Assembly (NCBI RefSeq): GCF_037975245.1
Contig: NC_092572.1
Span: forward strand, 2,827,501 to 2,891,500
Length of the DNA: 64,000 nucleotides
From: Apostichopus japonicus
Taxonomy: Eukaryota > Echinodermata > Holothuroidea > Aspidochirotida > Stichopodidae
Direction: 5' to 3'
Shown here: piece after piece, positions 10,811 to 22,676 of the stretch
Numbering within the stretch: the stretch's first letter is position 1
Layout: every line of letters begins with the position of its first letter
Notes under the pieces: model-generated
Told to the model about the DNA's origin: nothing
Seen by the model: only the letters and a program-made list of their open reading frames with translations
Databases searched by the model: none
Position numbers and translations under genes: made by a program

Positions 10811-13800
10811 CACTGTAAACATTAGTTAGTCACGAATGGCAAAAATCTAGTCACAGTGACTACAGTTAGCTAGTCATTACCAATTCGTTAGTTGCAGACC
10901 AATTTGCATGGTCGTTCGACTAACATAAATTAGTCACATAAATTTGTACGAACTTTGTTGACACTCACTATGCATGTCAAGTATGTAAGCGTGACGAGAA
11001 TATTCTAGTCTTCTGTTTGTTTACTTTCTATAACCTTCAGCTTTGACCAATGACGTCATTATTTTTATCCAATCATCGTACCGTAGAATACCGTGTGCTC
11101 AGCTGATCAGAGATCAAAAATTCAGACGACGGCCGGCGATTACATGTATACTGTATGCACGTACGGGGTACGTCGTACGTCGTACATTGCGGCCATTGCC
11201 TAACTGCACATAGAACAGGGCCATCAACAAAATAAGAAGATTCTTAATCATTTAACAAATTGTCAGAAGCAGTTTCAAAATGTCGTCAGTTAGGTAAGTT
11301 CAATCACAACTGAAATTGTAATAAATAATGATTGACACAATTGACATATTGTTCAAGGAAGGTTTGAATATCCGCGATATGTTTGGCTGGAAAGTATGGG
11401 TAAAATTATAACGTTAGGCCTTAGTAAGCAAAACTGTTGCTAACGCTAGGACGAAGCTAGGCTAGGAGTTTAGTCTACCTAGTACTATAGTTACTATGTT
11501 ATGAGCGCCTGTGGTGTAGGCTAGCATACGTCAAGTTTCTAGACACTTCGTCGACCACCAACCCGGTCTGCATTTCGTGCACTCTACTGAAGATCTTCGG
11601 CGTGGTACTTACCTTCTGCTGTTGTAGGCTAAAGTACATGGTACTCATATTTTAGGTTATTTTTGCTAAAGTTGGAAGTACCTGGTGTTTAACTAAGGAC
11701 AAAACTCAGTTTCAATGCATGAAATACCCATAATGTTGTTAGCTTAGGCCTAGGCCTCAGGTTCATAGTGGCGCTATGTCAGTATCCTACTTCCTAGACC
11801 AAGTCTACACCAGCTGTAGCACAATGTTGTAGGGTTCTGTATCCTAAGTGGAGTGGCTGCTGAGTGGTAATACCCTTGACAGAGAATGTTTTGAGTCTTA
11901 TTTAGCAAATAATCCACAAAGGTATGCATTTTCTGCTCCTGCATATGTGTATCAAGGAGTTTTGAGCCTACTCAGCCTATCATTAATTTTCTGTTGTTTG
12001 TCAATTTTCAGAGAAAATTGATGTGCCAAGTCCTCAGCATTCACAGCTATATACTTTGAAGGTTGTGGTATCAATGGACTCAACTGGTTAGATGAGGTAA
12101 CAACAAATTCCAAACAACTCTGACAGCAGAAATAGATATCCTGATACTTCCATGGGAGATCTACTGTAGTAGCTATAGGAACCAGTGCTTACCACCCATG
12201 GAGAATAAGGTAATTTGACGTTGTTCTTTGACAAGCAACAAATTTGAACGTTTTATCACAAATTATGCCCCCTATCTACCTCTTGTCCCCTATACCTGTC
12301 TTAAATACATTTTAACAACCTATGCATCAACCTTTAAATGGACTTGATATGCTATTGAGGTGAACTGTGTATTTAGATAGCATTTTAGTAAGCTTTCCTT
12401 TAGACTACTGTACATACTGTTACAGTTAGGCAGTGGTTTACAAATCCCAATGATACAGTTTTGGAAAAGAAAACCTTCAATTCTATTCGCTTATTCTAAG
12501 TAACTTAACAGTTGCACTGGAGTGACAGGCAATATCAGTTTAATATGTTCCAAACAGTTCAGCTAAACAAAAGTAGTTTTCATCACATTTCAGAGCCAGA
12601 GACGAAAAAGCCCTCCCCGCTGACCCTTCTCTGGATGATGTTTCTGCAGGTATGGCAAGCCAGACCAAGTGGACTGTGATCCGGATACCAATAAACCTGC
12701 AAGAATCATAAATGCACCCAACTTGGTAAAGCTTATCAAAATTGGTGATTGGAAATGTTGTTGCAGATGTAGACCTGGTTACTGCTTACACAGTATTGCT
12801 CATATGTGTATTTACACACTGCACAGTGCATACTGAAATCTCTGAAAAGACATTTTTATGGACCAAAAATGATAATTGCATTGAAATATGTTGTGGTTTA
12901 AATTGTGACGACTATAAAAAAGTATCATTTTGTTATGAAAAAAAAATCATCTCTCACTTAAGGTGACATACTCCTATTAGAGTCTATATCCATCCCTTCG
13001 ATTGTTCTCCTTCAGGAAAAGTGCCAAATGATGTTCGATATATCGGGCAAGTCTTTAACATGGACTTCAGTGTACTTGGAAAAAATTAAAATCATTAAAT
13101 GAGGTTAGTGTGATTAAATGTGGGGACCTCATTTAAAATGTACCCCAAGAAATTGACCTAAAAGGCAAGTTTCTACCATTCAAGACATGCTTATAGTTTG
13201 TGATAAAGTACTTCTAGAATTGTTTTAACTACTTTGTTTTCTGTTCCACCCTAATGTTGCGTCAAGGATAATAACATATTCAACTTACATGTTCTGCATT
13301 AATATTGTACCATCACATCCATGGTCAGAAACTCAGAATAATATCACTTCCAAGTTCCTAATTCGAGATGATGATTATAAGGATATTTTCTGGCCCTTTT
13401 TAACAGCTAAGGTCATATAGAGCTACTCAAAGCCTTTTTATACCATTTGATTTGACATGGGGTATTATTTTTATAAATAAATTTATAAATATTATTATTA
13501 TTTTGTGTATATTAAATATATGTTATGTATATTTATATTTAAATATTAATCAAGATAATTTATTTGGCTAAACTTCTATTTTTGAGCTGTGTACTCTCAT
13601 TTTTTCCCTTTTTCTGTCTGTCCACATCTCTTCCATGCTGCTATTTTGATGAAACTGATGGAGCCCATAATGATGCATGGTCAGTGGACAATGAGGGTCT
13701 TTAAGAAATTGTAGGTATATGTCATCAGGGGGTCTAATTGTTTGAAAACTGTTGAACACTGCCAACTTAATGGCTTAGGAGCATTTCAAAGTAATCCCAT

Positions 13801-14300
13801 AAGTATTCTCAAGATGTTTTGTCAGAAAAGATTTTGACAATTTTGTAAAAATAAGTTTTCCCAATTGTCCCATAAATATTTATTTTAGTTTTAAATGTTC
13901 TTTAACCTTTAGTGTTTGTTACTGTTCTTTATGAGATGACTTTTAAATGGAATGGTTATTTGTCACATTTTGCATTAATACTGAATGTTAATAAAAATTA
14001 CCATGAAACTTACAATGTGTGTCACTATCTCATTTCTTAACTAATTAGTACTTAATCTTAAACTAGTCTTGTGACCTAAATAAGTAGTCACAGTTGCAAT
14101 GACTAATATTTTTGGTCACTGGACTAAGCTTTGGTCGATAGAGGCATCGTAGTAGGACTAATTTTAATTAGTCAGAAAACTCGATTTAATAAGTCACAAA
14201 ACTAATGTTATATAGTCAAATGACTAGAAGAAACTGGTCGATAGAGGCATCGTTGTGACTAATTTTTTTTAGTCATATTGACTAACTATTGTTTACAGTG
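10811..14300. mobile_element. CACTG-ended (CACTA/EnSpm-like) DNA transposon, non-autonomous
   Basis: 3490 bp inserted in pol. The tips are inverted repeats: CACTGTAAACATTAGTTAGTCA on the left, and the right end read inward gives CACTGTAAACAATAGTTAGTCA. Both ends carry many copies of TAGTCA or its complement (about 10825-10950 and 14070-14290), and a CTGGTCGATAGAGGCATCGT-like unit occurs twice on the right. Clustered subterminal repeats are typical transposase sites of CACTA elements. AA on each side gives a 2-bp target duplication, and pol codons rejoin in frame when element plus AA are removed. No transposase is visible; the longest ORF (12742-12966) matches nothing I know. The interior holds isolated exon-like pieces, so captured host sequence is possible. 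Confidence 0.85.
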
Positions 14301-15841
14301 AAGTTGATCGTCCTTCGTGGGAAGAAGTGTCAGCTGAAGGGAAAGAACTGAAAGCATATTGGGCTCAATGGGACAGATTGGAAGTTCGACAAGGTCTTCT
14401 ATGTAGAAGATGGGAGAACCACGCAGGGGATTGCATCACGTGGCAGTTCATAGTCCCCAGAAGTCTACAAGAAGAAGTTATACAGTTACTTCATGACAAC
14501 CCAACTTAAGGACACCTCGGAGTAAGAAGGACCATGTATAGAGTTCAGGAAAGATATTATTGGAATACCTGGAGACGAAAGGTAGAAAGATGGTGTAAGA
14601 TGTGTAAGGTATGTTGTTCAAGAAAAGGCCCGGCGAAAGGGAAAGCAAAATTACAGACCTACCGGGTTGGAATCCCGATGGAAAGAATAGCGATTGATAT
14701 CTTGGGACCGTTACCACTGACAGACAGAAACAACAAATACACCATGGTGGTTGCCGACTACTTCACCAAGTGGGTAGAAGCTTTCCCGTTGAAAGACCAA
14801 AGTGCGGAAACGGTTGCTGACACCCTGGTGACAGACTTTGTGAGTCGTTTTGCCGTTCCGAAGCAAATTCATACTGATCAAGGGAGGAACTTCGAGTCCA
14901 ACCTCTTTAAAGAACTATGTCAACTGCTAGGAGTGGACAAGACTAGAACAACACCGTACCACCCGCAGAGTGACGGCATGGTAGAACGATTCAACCGTAC
15001 CTTGGAAGAAATGTTATCGAAAGTCGTCGACAGAGATCAGAAAAATTGGGACAAATGCATTCCGTTAGTGATGATGGCATACCGTTCCTCTATCCACGAA
15101 TCCACTGGACATTCTCCGGCGGAAATGATGCTTGGACGTGAGATTCCTTTACCCGTTGACTACATCATCGACAGAGGTGAACTAAATACTGAAAAGACAC
15201 TCCACAGCTATGCCCAAGACCTTGAAGACAGACTGAGGATAATCCACGAGAGTGCTAGAGAAAAGTTGCAGATCGCGGGCGAGAGACAAAAGAGAAGTTA
15301 CAACCGAAATGTCAAAGACTGGGGTTACAAGAAAGGTGACGTTGTCATGTTACAGACAACCCAGAGACGCAAGGGACTTAGCCCAAAGCTACAGCCGAAG
15401 TGGACAGGACCCTTCCTCATCACAGACCAGTTGAGCGATGTGACGTACAGAATAAGGAAAAGTAAAAAGAGCAAGGCAATTGTGGTCCACCACAATCGTC
15501 TCAAGCTATATCCAGGCGAGATTCCCATCGATATTAGCAAGATGACCCACAAGCAGAATTTAAAGACCCTAGTGAATGTTGCAGTTCAAACCGACCAGAA
15601 CCGTAAGTTGAGAATCAGAAAACCTGTACTGGTAAAGAGAGATAGGCACGAAGAAGCCAAGATAAAAGATGCGAGAGAGGAAAATTCAAGGTCACAAGAG
15701 GATCACGTACACCAAGACGGTCAAGTCGTCTGCGTCGAATACCTTCCTGGCTCCAGGACTGTATTAGAACAGACAAGATTACATTCCATTAATCAAACTG
15801 AATCTTTTCCTTTTCTCCTTCCAGATACAAACACTGACTGA
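14301..15841 (+). pseudogene. pol: integrase (in-frame stop at 14507)
   Basis: Inserts the element DNA into the host genome. It opens with the RNase H-integrase linker (YWAQWDRLEVRQGLLCRRW), then the HHCC zinc motif: H in LLHDNPT and GHLGVRR, and CKMCKVC. A TAA at 14507-14509 falls inside that motif, with the frame unchanged on either side. The catalytic core has D in AIDILGPLP, D in HTDQGRNFES and E in HPQSDGMVERFNRTL, the DD35E arrangement. The C-terminal part (YKKGDVVMLQTTQRR, PKWTGPFLITDQLSDVTYRIR) is standard, followed by a charged tail to TGA at 15839-15841. I see no chromodomain. The last codons overlap the splice acceptor used for ORF3. Confidence 0.93.
15797..15824 (+). promoter_or_regulatory. 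Strong splice acceptor before ORF3
   Basis: A pyrimidine tract CTTTTCCTTTTCTCCTTCCAG ends at 15824, 23 bases before the ORF3 ATG and inside the last codons of pol. This is the arrangement by which retroviruses express env from a spliced subgenomic RNA. The donor partner is not known; 7176 is one candidate. Confidence 0.65.
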
Positions 15842-15847
15842 TACAGC

Positions 15848-16555
15848 ATGGAGCTCAAGAACGAGACAGAGTGGAGCGATGGAGAACTAGAGAGGTGCAT
15901 CGAATACCGCTGCAGAATCTGTAGACAAAGGCAGTCCAGTGCGGCAGATTTGAAATCACATTTCCAGAAGGAGCACAGTAGGAAGAGATTCCATTGCGAA
16001 ACCTGCTCGTACCAGAGTGACCGAAAGACAGATGTACAAAGACACTCTGATGCCAAACATCGAAAGTTAGAGCCGAAGGCTAAAGGGAAAAAGGACCATC
16101 GCAACGATGGGAACAAAGACTACGACAAAGAGCCACCCAAGGTACAAAGGGTGACATCTGTGTATGCGCCAGCCCTGGGGGACCTGCTGGGGTCACCACT
16201 GTCCTCCTTATCAAGACCCCCAACACCGCAGGCTGCAAAAGGAATTCCGACCCCAGAGAGCCCAGTACACCGCCACAAATCTCCAAGCAAGACCAGCGTG
16301 ATTCCCACTTTAACACCGGAAAGACCTGGCACAGACCCTCGACTATTCCGTGGGGAGACGTCGGACCCTGGAATGCGAGTCAGTGAGTGGAGGGAGAAAA
16401 GTAAGGTGCTCCCATGCAGCGCAACGCAGGTGGAATGGAAGGTGAGGAGGTTTGAAACCGGGATTAGACTAACAACACTGACGGAGACGGCAATCCACCC
16501 AGATGGGACGGTGTTCCGAGCAACCAAGGAGACTGTAGAGGGGCCGGCCAACTGA
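15848..16555 (+). CDS. Gypsy ORF3: protein with two C2H2 zinc fingers
   Basis: 235 aa from ATG at 15848 to TGA, intact although gag and pol of the same copy are broken. Two adjacent classical C2H2 fingers: C22/C25-H38/H43 (YRCRICRQ...) and C50/C53-H66/H71 (FHCETCSY...), each with 12 residues between the second C and first H. A lysine-rich linker (residues 72-95), a proline/serine-rich region (about 105-170) and a conserved-looking C-terminal tail (VEWKVRRFETGIRLTTL) follow. There is no signal peptide or membrane segment, so it is not an envelope protein. A role in binding nucleic acid, as a nuclear accessory factor of the element, is inference. It sits between integrase and the polypurine tract, preceded by a splice acceptor. 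Confidence 0.75.
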   Translation: MELKNETEWSDGELERCIEYRCRICRQRQSSAADLKSHFQKEHSRKRFHCETCSYQSDRKTDVQRHSDAKHRKLEPKAKGKKDHRNDGNKDYDKEPPKVQRVTSVYAPALGDLLGSPLSSLSRPPTPQAAKGIPTPESPVHRHKSPSKTSVIPTLTPERPGTDPRLFRGETSDPGMRVSEWREKSKVLPCSATQVEWKVRRFETGIRLTTLTETAIHPDGTVFRATKETVEGPAN

Positions 16556-16708
16556 AGTAAACGTGGTGGAGAATATTATCTCTTAGCTTTGTACTTTTAC
16601 TTACATTATTTTGTATTTCTTTCAAGTTGTATATGTAAAAGAGTTCTTAAAGATGTAAACTTAATTCGTAAATGCGTGGTAGCATTTGTCTTTTTAAGAG
16701 GGGGGTAG
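16556..16708 (+). other. gypsy 3' untranslated stretch with polypurine tract
   Basis: Short non-coding segment. AAGAGGGGGGTAG at 16696-16708 lies directly against the 3' LTR and is the expected polypurine primer for plus-strand DNA synthesis. Confidence 0.8.
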
Positions 16709-17939
16709 TGTAACGGAAATGTATCCCTTTAAGTAATTTGTTATTGTAATATTCGTTTTAGGATTGAGCGTTCCCTCGGTTCTACCCGTCGATGGCCCCT
16801 CTCTCAAAACATGTGTAGAGCTTTTGCGAGTTGCAGGTTGGGACAGCCAATGAAAATCGTACCCCTGTTTGTTTATAAATCTTGCTGAATCAGCACCCGA
16901 ATTTTGAGATGTTTCCCCTTGTTAGTGGTAGCGCAGATTGTTTTATTAGTATGAGCTCACCACGCTCAAAAAGTATTCCGAGATTGGCCTCTGACGGAGA
17001 GAGAACCGAGAGAACACCTATTTTCTGTAAGTTGCTACCACTTCCTTGGTATATTTTTGTTCTATCACACGATTATGTGCTTGGCATGACTTCTAGGTTT
17101 AATTGTTTGTCTTAGGAAAGATTAAATCGGGTATCTTTGGGGTGACGGGGGTTATTTTTTTCGTACACCTAGGGAATTGTAAGAAAATTATCGTTGCGCT
17201 AAGTGCATTGAAGTAGCAAGAAACTAGGGTGTATTTTTAGGACGTCATATTTGTTGTCACATTCTATAGGGGGTTCGATAATTGTAATTTCGACTTCACT
17301 AGGAGGCTCACAAACGCTATACCGTGTGTTTCATGTGGACGTTTGTTTTATATATATCTTTTGTGTTTTCTTAAGCAAAGCAAGTAGTGAGAACGACTAG
17401 TGTCAACAAACCAAACGCTTGTATTATCCTTCATCTGTAAATACATTTACCCACGTACTGGTTCGGTTGTGATCTCGAAAAGAGATATTTTATTTAGTAA
17501 TATAAACTGGTTAAGTCTTTAAGCCTGTTGTTGAGTACGTCCCAATAAAATATCTTGTATGCCTTCACGAGTTAGTGTAACTGCGTAACTGCGTAAGTGC
17601 GTAACTGCGTAAGTGCGCAACTGCGTAAGTGCGTAGTTGCGTAACTGTGTAACTACCTAACTGCGTAACTTCCTAAGTGCGTAACTGTGTTACTGCTTAA
17701 GTGTACAGACAGTTCATGTTATCCTGTACCATTTCTATTAACTGCTTATCTGTAAAGTCTGTCAATGCCATAATCTGTGGTAAATTCACGTGCCAGTGAA
17801 TCAAAGATCAACGTAATAAATCAATAAATAAGCGATCAACCAGTCATCTACCTCTTCTCCGATTTTTTTGTCTTGATATGTGTTGAAGATTTTTATTAGT
17901 TCAAGCAGCTGGACTTCGGGGACACTGGTCAACGTTACA
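16709..17939 (+). repeat. 3' LTR of the gypsy element
   Basis: 1231 bp, TGTAACGG to CGTTACA, near-identical to 1000-2180. It is 50 bp longer: 2 bp near 16810 and 48 bp (six 8-bp units of CTGCGTAA/GTGCGTAA type) near 17577-17650. The 8-bp minisatellite therefore changed length after, or during, insertion. Confidence 0.95.
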
Positions 17940-17943
17940 ATAT

Positions 17944-18224
17944 TTACACATATATACACATATATACACATATACACACATATACACATATATACACATA
18001 TATACATATATATATATATACATATATATATACATATATATATACATATATATACATGTATATATATATATATACATATATATACATATATATACATACA
18101 TATACATACATATACATACATACATACACCCATACATACATACATACACGCATACACACACACATACCCACATACATACACCCATACACGCATACATGCA
18201 CACATACATACATACATATATACT
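17944..18224. repeat. (ACATAT)n / (ACAT)n microsatellite
   Basis: Alternating TATACACA, ATAT and ACATAC units continue the simple repeat interrupted by the gypsy element. No coding sequence. Confidence 0.95.
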
Positions 18225-20860
18225 CTATGACCAGGCAGTATATGTTAATGTGGACTGTCTGTCAACATGCATAACATGTTAAGACATATATACTTCCCGT
18301 ATAACATGTTAAGGACAAAACTCCCATGTATAACATGTCAGGTAAATACATATACACTCAAGCCACGAAGTATAGGTGCAAGACATGACCGTCAACATGC
18401 ATACCATACCATGTAATGACATCACGTATATAGGACATGTAAAGGGCATACTCTCTCCATACCATGTAAAACCCATGTAAAACTCTCACCACGCATTATG
18501 CCAACAAGCAAAGCTTGTTTAGACCATGGAGCTATATTTATAGCTCCATGTTTATACCAAGGATAACATTACAAAGGCATTCTCTCATGGGAGTAGAAGA
18601 GGTGAGTTTGGTTTGACGAAGCCAACTGCAAAATTCATCTCAGAACTTCCCGACAAAATGGATCCACGAACGTTGCATTCCGTATTTTACACATTCCAAG
18701 ATGTGAAAAGTTTGTCAATAATGTTTGTCAACATTTAATGAATAGTTTGTTAATTTTGAAGCAAAAGTAACTTGTAAAGGGCACTTTTGAATTATAAAAC
18801 TTGAAAATGGGTTTCTGTTATTACCAAGAAAAGGTAGTTCTAATTTAATGAAAGGGACAGTATATTTGAGGGGGGTGGGGGTTTCACTAAAGTAGAGGGG
18901 TGACAAGTGTCCCCTGTGTACCCCGGCTGCACCCCTACTCTAAGTCATGTTCGTATCACATATTACAGTATAAAGGCCTATACAGTGTCCAAAATCGTAA
19001 CGTATTAAGAAATACGCTCACCAATTTAGCCATGATAAGATATACAGTCACATAGAACCAAACATGTTATCCCATACTCACAGCTGACAACATCTGATAG
19101 GCTGAAGTCCAGAATCATAAAGCATGGCGTCGTATAAGCATCGGCGCAACGTCAGGGTGGGAGGGTGCGAAGCCCTGGGTCCTGGAGCCTTAGGGGGCCC
19201 GAACTTAAAAATAAGTTTGCACAATGTACTGTACATTGCGTTCATAAGTGACATCTTCAGTATGAACAAAGGAGATGTGGGGACCGAATCTCATTGCGGT
19301 CTATAATTCCTCATTTCTCACACATATGGGCCCCATTTAATCCTTGGACCCGGGACCTTAATTGAATTGTTACGCTGCTGATCTCAATAAGGGCATTCCT
19401 TGATGGTCTTTGCTCTAACATAAACTGTTAAAACATACTCTTTACCAAGCATAACATTTCCGTTTTTTCAATATCACTTTGTTTTATCCTTTATATTCAG
19501 GTTTTATCTTTAAAGGAATTCGACGTTTCTTTGTAATCTGTACTATATGGTTACAAGGAATAAAATCTCCGTTACAGTTGTACCGTATATAAGACAGTAT
19601 TGGTATAAACCTAATATCATAGCGGCATGCAATTGTCGAAGGATTAATATTTACTGGCCTATACTTGTGATAAAACTATACCGATTTGCCAAAATCCTTC
19701 CAACTTGACGTCTGTCTGAATAGCTGTCTGGACATTCCAGTAAAACATCTTTGGGTATATGTATGTGGTCAGCTGCTCTTTAGCTTTACCGTCACGTCCT
19801 CCACTTAAAGTACTCAACGGCGCCCATTAGAATTGCTCTTGAGTGGGCCAAAAGTCAACAGGTCTACGCATGTAACGCACGCAGCGCTCTGTAGTAACAT
19901 GCGGTTGATATATATCTCAAAGGCCGTCCTATGTCGCAAGTTACAGAATACAGATACTACATATAGAAAATAATACATTACAACGCAAGCTCGAATAAAG
20001 ATAAGACATCAAAAAAGAAAAAAAGGTAACTAATTTTCCACTTTATTTAGTGATTTTATTTTATATATATATATTTTTTGAAAGGAAGGCTTATTTTTGT
20101 TTCGTGGAAAATGTCGACCAGTATATGTTAAGGATCTTGTCATCTTGATATTCAGAATGACAGTGATTTGATACCTTGACGATCTATATCAATGCATTCG
20201 CTAATCAACTATAACTTTTCAAGTAAAAGTAACTAATAATAAAGGAAAACGCCGTGAAAGTGAGGAAATACAACATAAGCAGCGATGATATAAAGACAAT
20301 TTGTGCACGTATAAGCAAATTTCAACAGACCTCGTTCATCGTCGGAAACTGTGGATAAAATATATGAGGTTTTGAACTTTCATTTTAATAATTTTATATA
20401 TTAAATAAATTAATATTTTAAATTAAATAATGATTCATTTTGTTATATGATGCTCTTCAGTGCACTTGTTTAACGTTTTCTTAGTAGATTCTGTTTGAGA
20501 ATGCCCATTGTCCCCATGAACTCCCCACTCTCACCCATCGCCCTTCTCGACCAGAGCCTGTCCATCCTTGCTTTCCAACCGATGATCTGTGTATAACTTT
20601 CGCGATCAAGGAAATGGCCAAGAAAGTTGTTATTCATAGAGATTTCTTTTTACTCTTAATTGTGTCTACCTATATCCCGCATCTGGCAGAAAACTTTATA
20701 GCAATTTACGTGTAGTACATCTTCTCGGCAGGCCCGGATTTACCATTGAACCAGATGGGTTCTGGCCAAGGGCGACCGATCTAGGGCAGCGAGCTTGAAA
20801 GAAAAAGAAAAAAAGAAAAAAATAGGGAGGGGTGGGGGGGGGGAAACTATTTTATTTTGG
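18225..20860. other. Non-coding stretch
   Basis: No gene recognised on either strand. Around 18240-18480, words such as ATAACATGTTA and CCATGTAA recur irregularly. Two hairpins sit at 18503-18550. CCCCGGCTGCACCCCTAC at about 18922-18939 resembles the tip of a hAT-type element (read from the other strand TAGGGGTGCAGCC), but I found no partner end. CAGGCCCGGATTTACC near 20731 likewise looks like a lone hAT-type tip. Confidence 0.6.
18503..18550. repeat. Two adjacent perfect hairpins
   Basis: AACAAGC-AAA-GCTTGTT (18503-18519) is followed within 6 bases by CATGGAGCTATA-TT-TATAGCTCCATG (18525-18550). Both stems are perfect. Confidence 0.85.

Positions 20861-20918
<58 letters not shown>
20861..20918. 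repeat. (AT)n microsatellite
   Basis: Uninterrupted AT dinucleotides apart from one slip near the start. A G10 run (about 20834-20843) lies just upstream. Confidence 0.95.
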
Positions 20919-20919
<1 letters not shown>

Positions 20920-20946
20920 TTTAGCGACAAATCTTCCACAATTTGT

Positions 20947-21076
20947 GTTTGCATATGAATAATCATGAATCATAACTAGTGGATGACTAACCGCCAATCA
21001 TAGGGTTTGTTTGCATATGAATAATCATGAATCATAAATAGTGGATGACTAACCGCCAATCATCATAGGGTTTGTT
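20947..21076. repeat. 62-bp tandem duplication
   Basis: GTTTGCATATGAATAATC begins at 20947 and again at 21009; the two units differ at one base and by a 3-bp CAT insertion near the end of the second. Non-coding. Confidence 0.9.
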
Positions 21077-22502
21077 AGTTTATTTATCTGTTTATTATTC
21101 ATTGTTATATCATGATGACATTGAAGTTTTATTACAAGTCACCGTGTGGTGACAGTGGTCTACTCCTCAGCAAATACAATGATCATGACGTTTTTACTTA
21201 ACACAAGAGAAAATAATTTATTTTAAAGAAGGAAACAACAACAATACTGGACTGAAAAAGGTAAGCAATATATGTAATTTAATACTCACTGCCCATCCAC
21301 CACCCCTTATTATCCCTCTATATTATATGCTCAAGAAACGCTTATACCCAAAGATACGTCTTGTTTAGCCTAAGAGGAGAAGACTCCAATATTGGTGCCA
21401 ACTATAGTCCAACATTAACATCTACTCAATTTTATGGAACATTAAATATGATATTTATATTTACATGCACTTTTTACTTATACTTTAGCCTAAGTATGCG
21501 CCACGTATTATCATCATGGTCGCCAATATCACGTAGAATTGGTTCTCATGTTATAGAAATGGAATTTGTTAGTGACGGGTTAGTTCGGCTATAGTGGAGT
21601 AAAGTCTCTTGGTCTCATTCTCTCCAGGGTAAAAAAAAAACGGCCAGACCTGTGCATTCAAGAACCTCAAGAATAAAACCAGGTTTGACGAGGAGGGGAT
21701 GTGGGACAGGAGCTAAAGCCTGGCCCGGGGGCCAAGTAGGGGAGGGGCGCAAAAGGGAAACTGGAACATATGGTGGGGTCACGGACAAGTACGATAAAGA
21801 ACAAAGTGGTGGGTGGGTTTTCATTTTCAGAACATACTTAAGGGAAAATGAAGAATGCAAAAGAAGGGGGTCGGGTGACATGATTGTCTCCTGTGGTCGG
21901 AGCTAGTTTTCGACGCCTCTTGAAGAAATAAAACCGTACTTTAATAAATGTTAATAATTTTGCCATATTATTACCATATATATTATACATTAAATTTTTC
22001 TTTCAATAATATTTTCACCTCTAACTTCCATGGGCTACCATATATAAGAGCGCAGAAAGCAAGGTGTTGTCCTAGCAATCGCTCCTCTCATCACCCATCC
22101 CCCCCCCCTCCCCAACCTCACATCTCTCGTCAAATTTACTTGAAAATTGAAAATTCATTTATTTTATTTTATTTTTTATTTATTTGTTATTTTAGGTCAT
22201 TCATCTTTTAGACAAACACCATACACCTCTTAATACACATTTTATTATTATTTTTTCTCTAGGATTAAACTGATTTCAGTCTAGTTACTAATGTGTTTGA
22301 TATACTTGTTGATGAATTTCACGGTGAATCACAAATGATCAGGAAGTATTTCAGGATAGTAATGGCAGCTCAACCAACTAGAGCGTCCAACCAAAACCCT
22401 GAATCAGTTAGCTAATGACGTCATAGATGGATGCAGTCACACTGAACAAATGTATACACAACGGACTTGTCCGGAAGAAGCGCAAACAAATACTCCTATC
22501 AA

Positions 22503-22577
<75 letters not shown>

Positions 22578-22584
22578 TTATATT

Positions 22585-22623
<39 letters not shown>

Positions 22624-22642
22624 TATATATATATATATGAGC

Positions 22643-22676
<34 letters not shown>

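Larger units (their letters stand above)
1000..17939 (+). mobile_element. Ty3/gypsy LTR retrotransposon, nested and decayed
   Basis: Two near-identical long direct repeats begin TGTAACGG and end CGTTACA. They enclose, in order, a tRNA-Leu primer binding site, gag with a CCHC knuckle, protease, reverse transcriptase, RNase H, integrase, an extra ORF3 and a polypurine tract. The PR-RT-RH-IN order is diagnostic for Ty3/gypsy. ATAT flanks both sides (996-999 and 17940-17943), consistent with a 4-bp target duplication inside a microsatellite. Without its two transposon insertions the element is about 8.9 kb. A frameshift in gag, stops at 9977 and 14507 and the insertions make this copy inactive. 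The LTRs differ at only about a dozen positions that I could see over 1.18 kb, so insertion is fairly recent. Confidence 0.95.

Noticed and set aside
17801-18274. ORFs rich in Y, I, C, V and M across microsatellites (also 847-1098, 22427-22810, 43729-44086, 52032-52421)
   Set aside because: Direct translation of (AT)n and (ACAT)n arrays.
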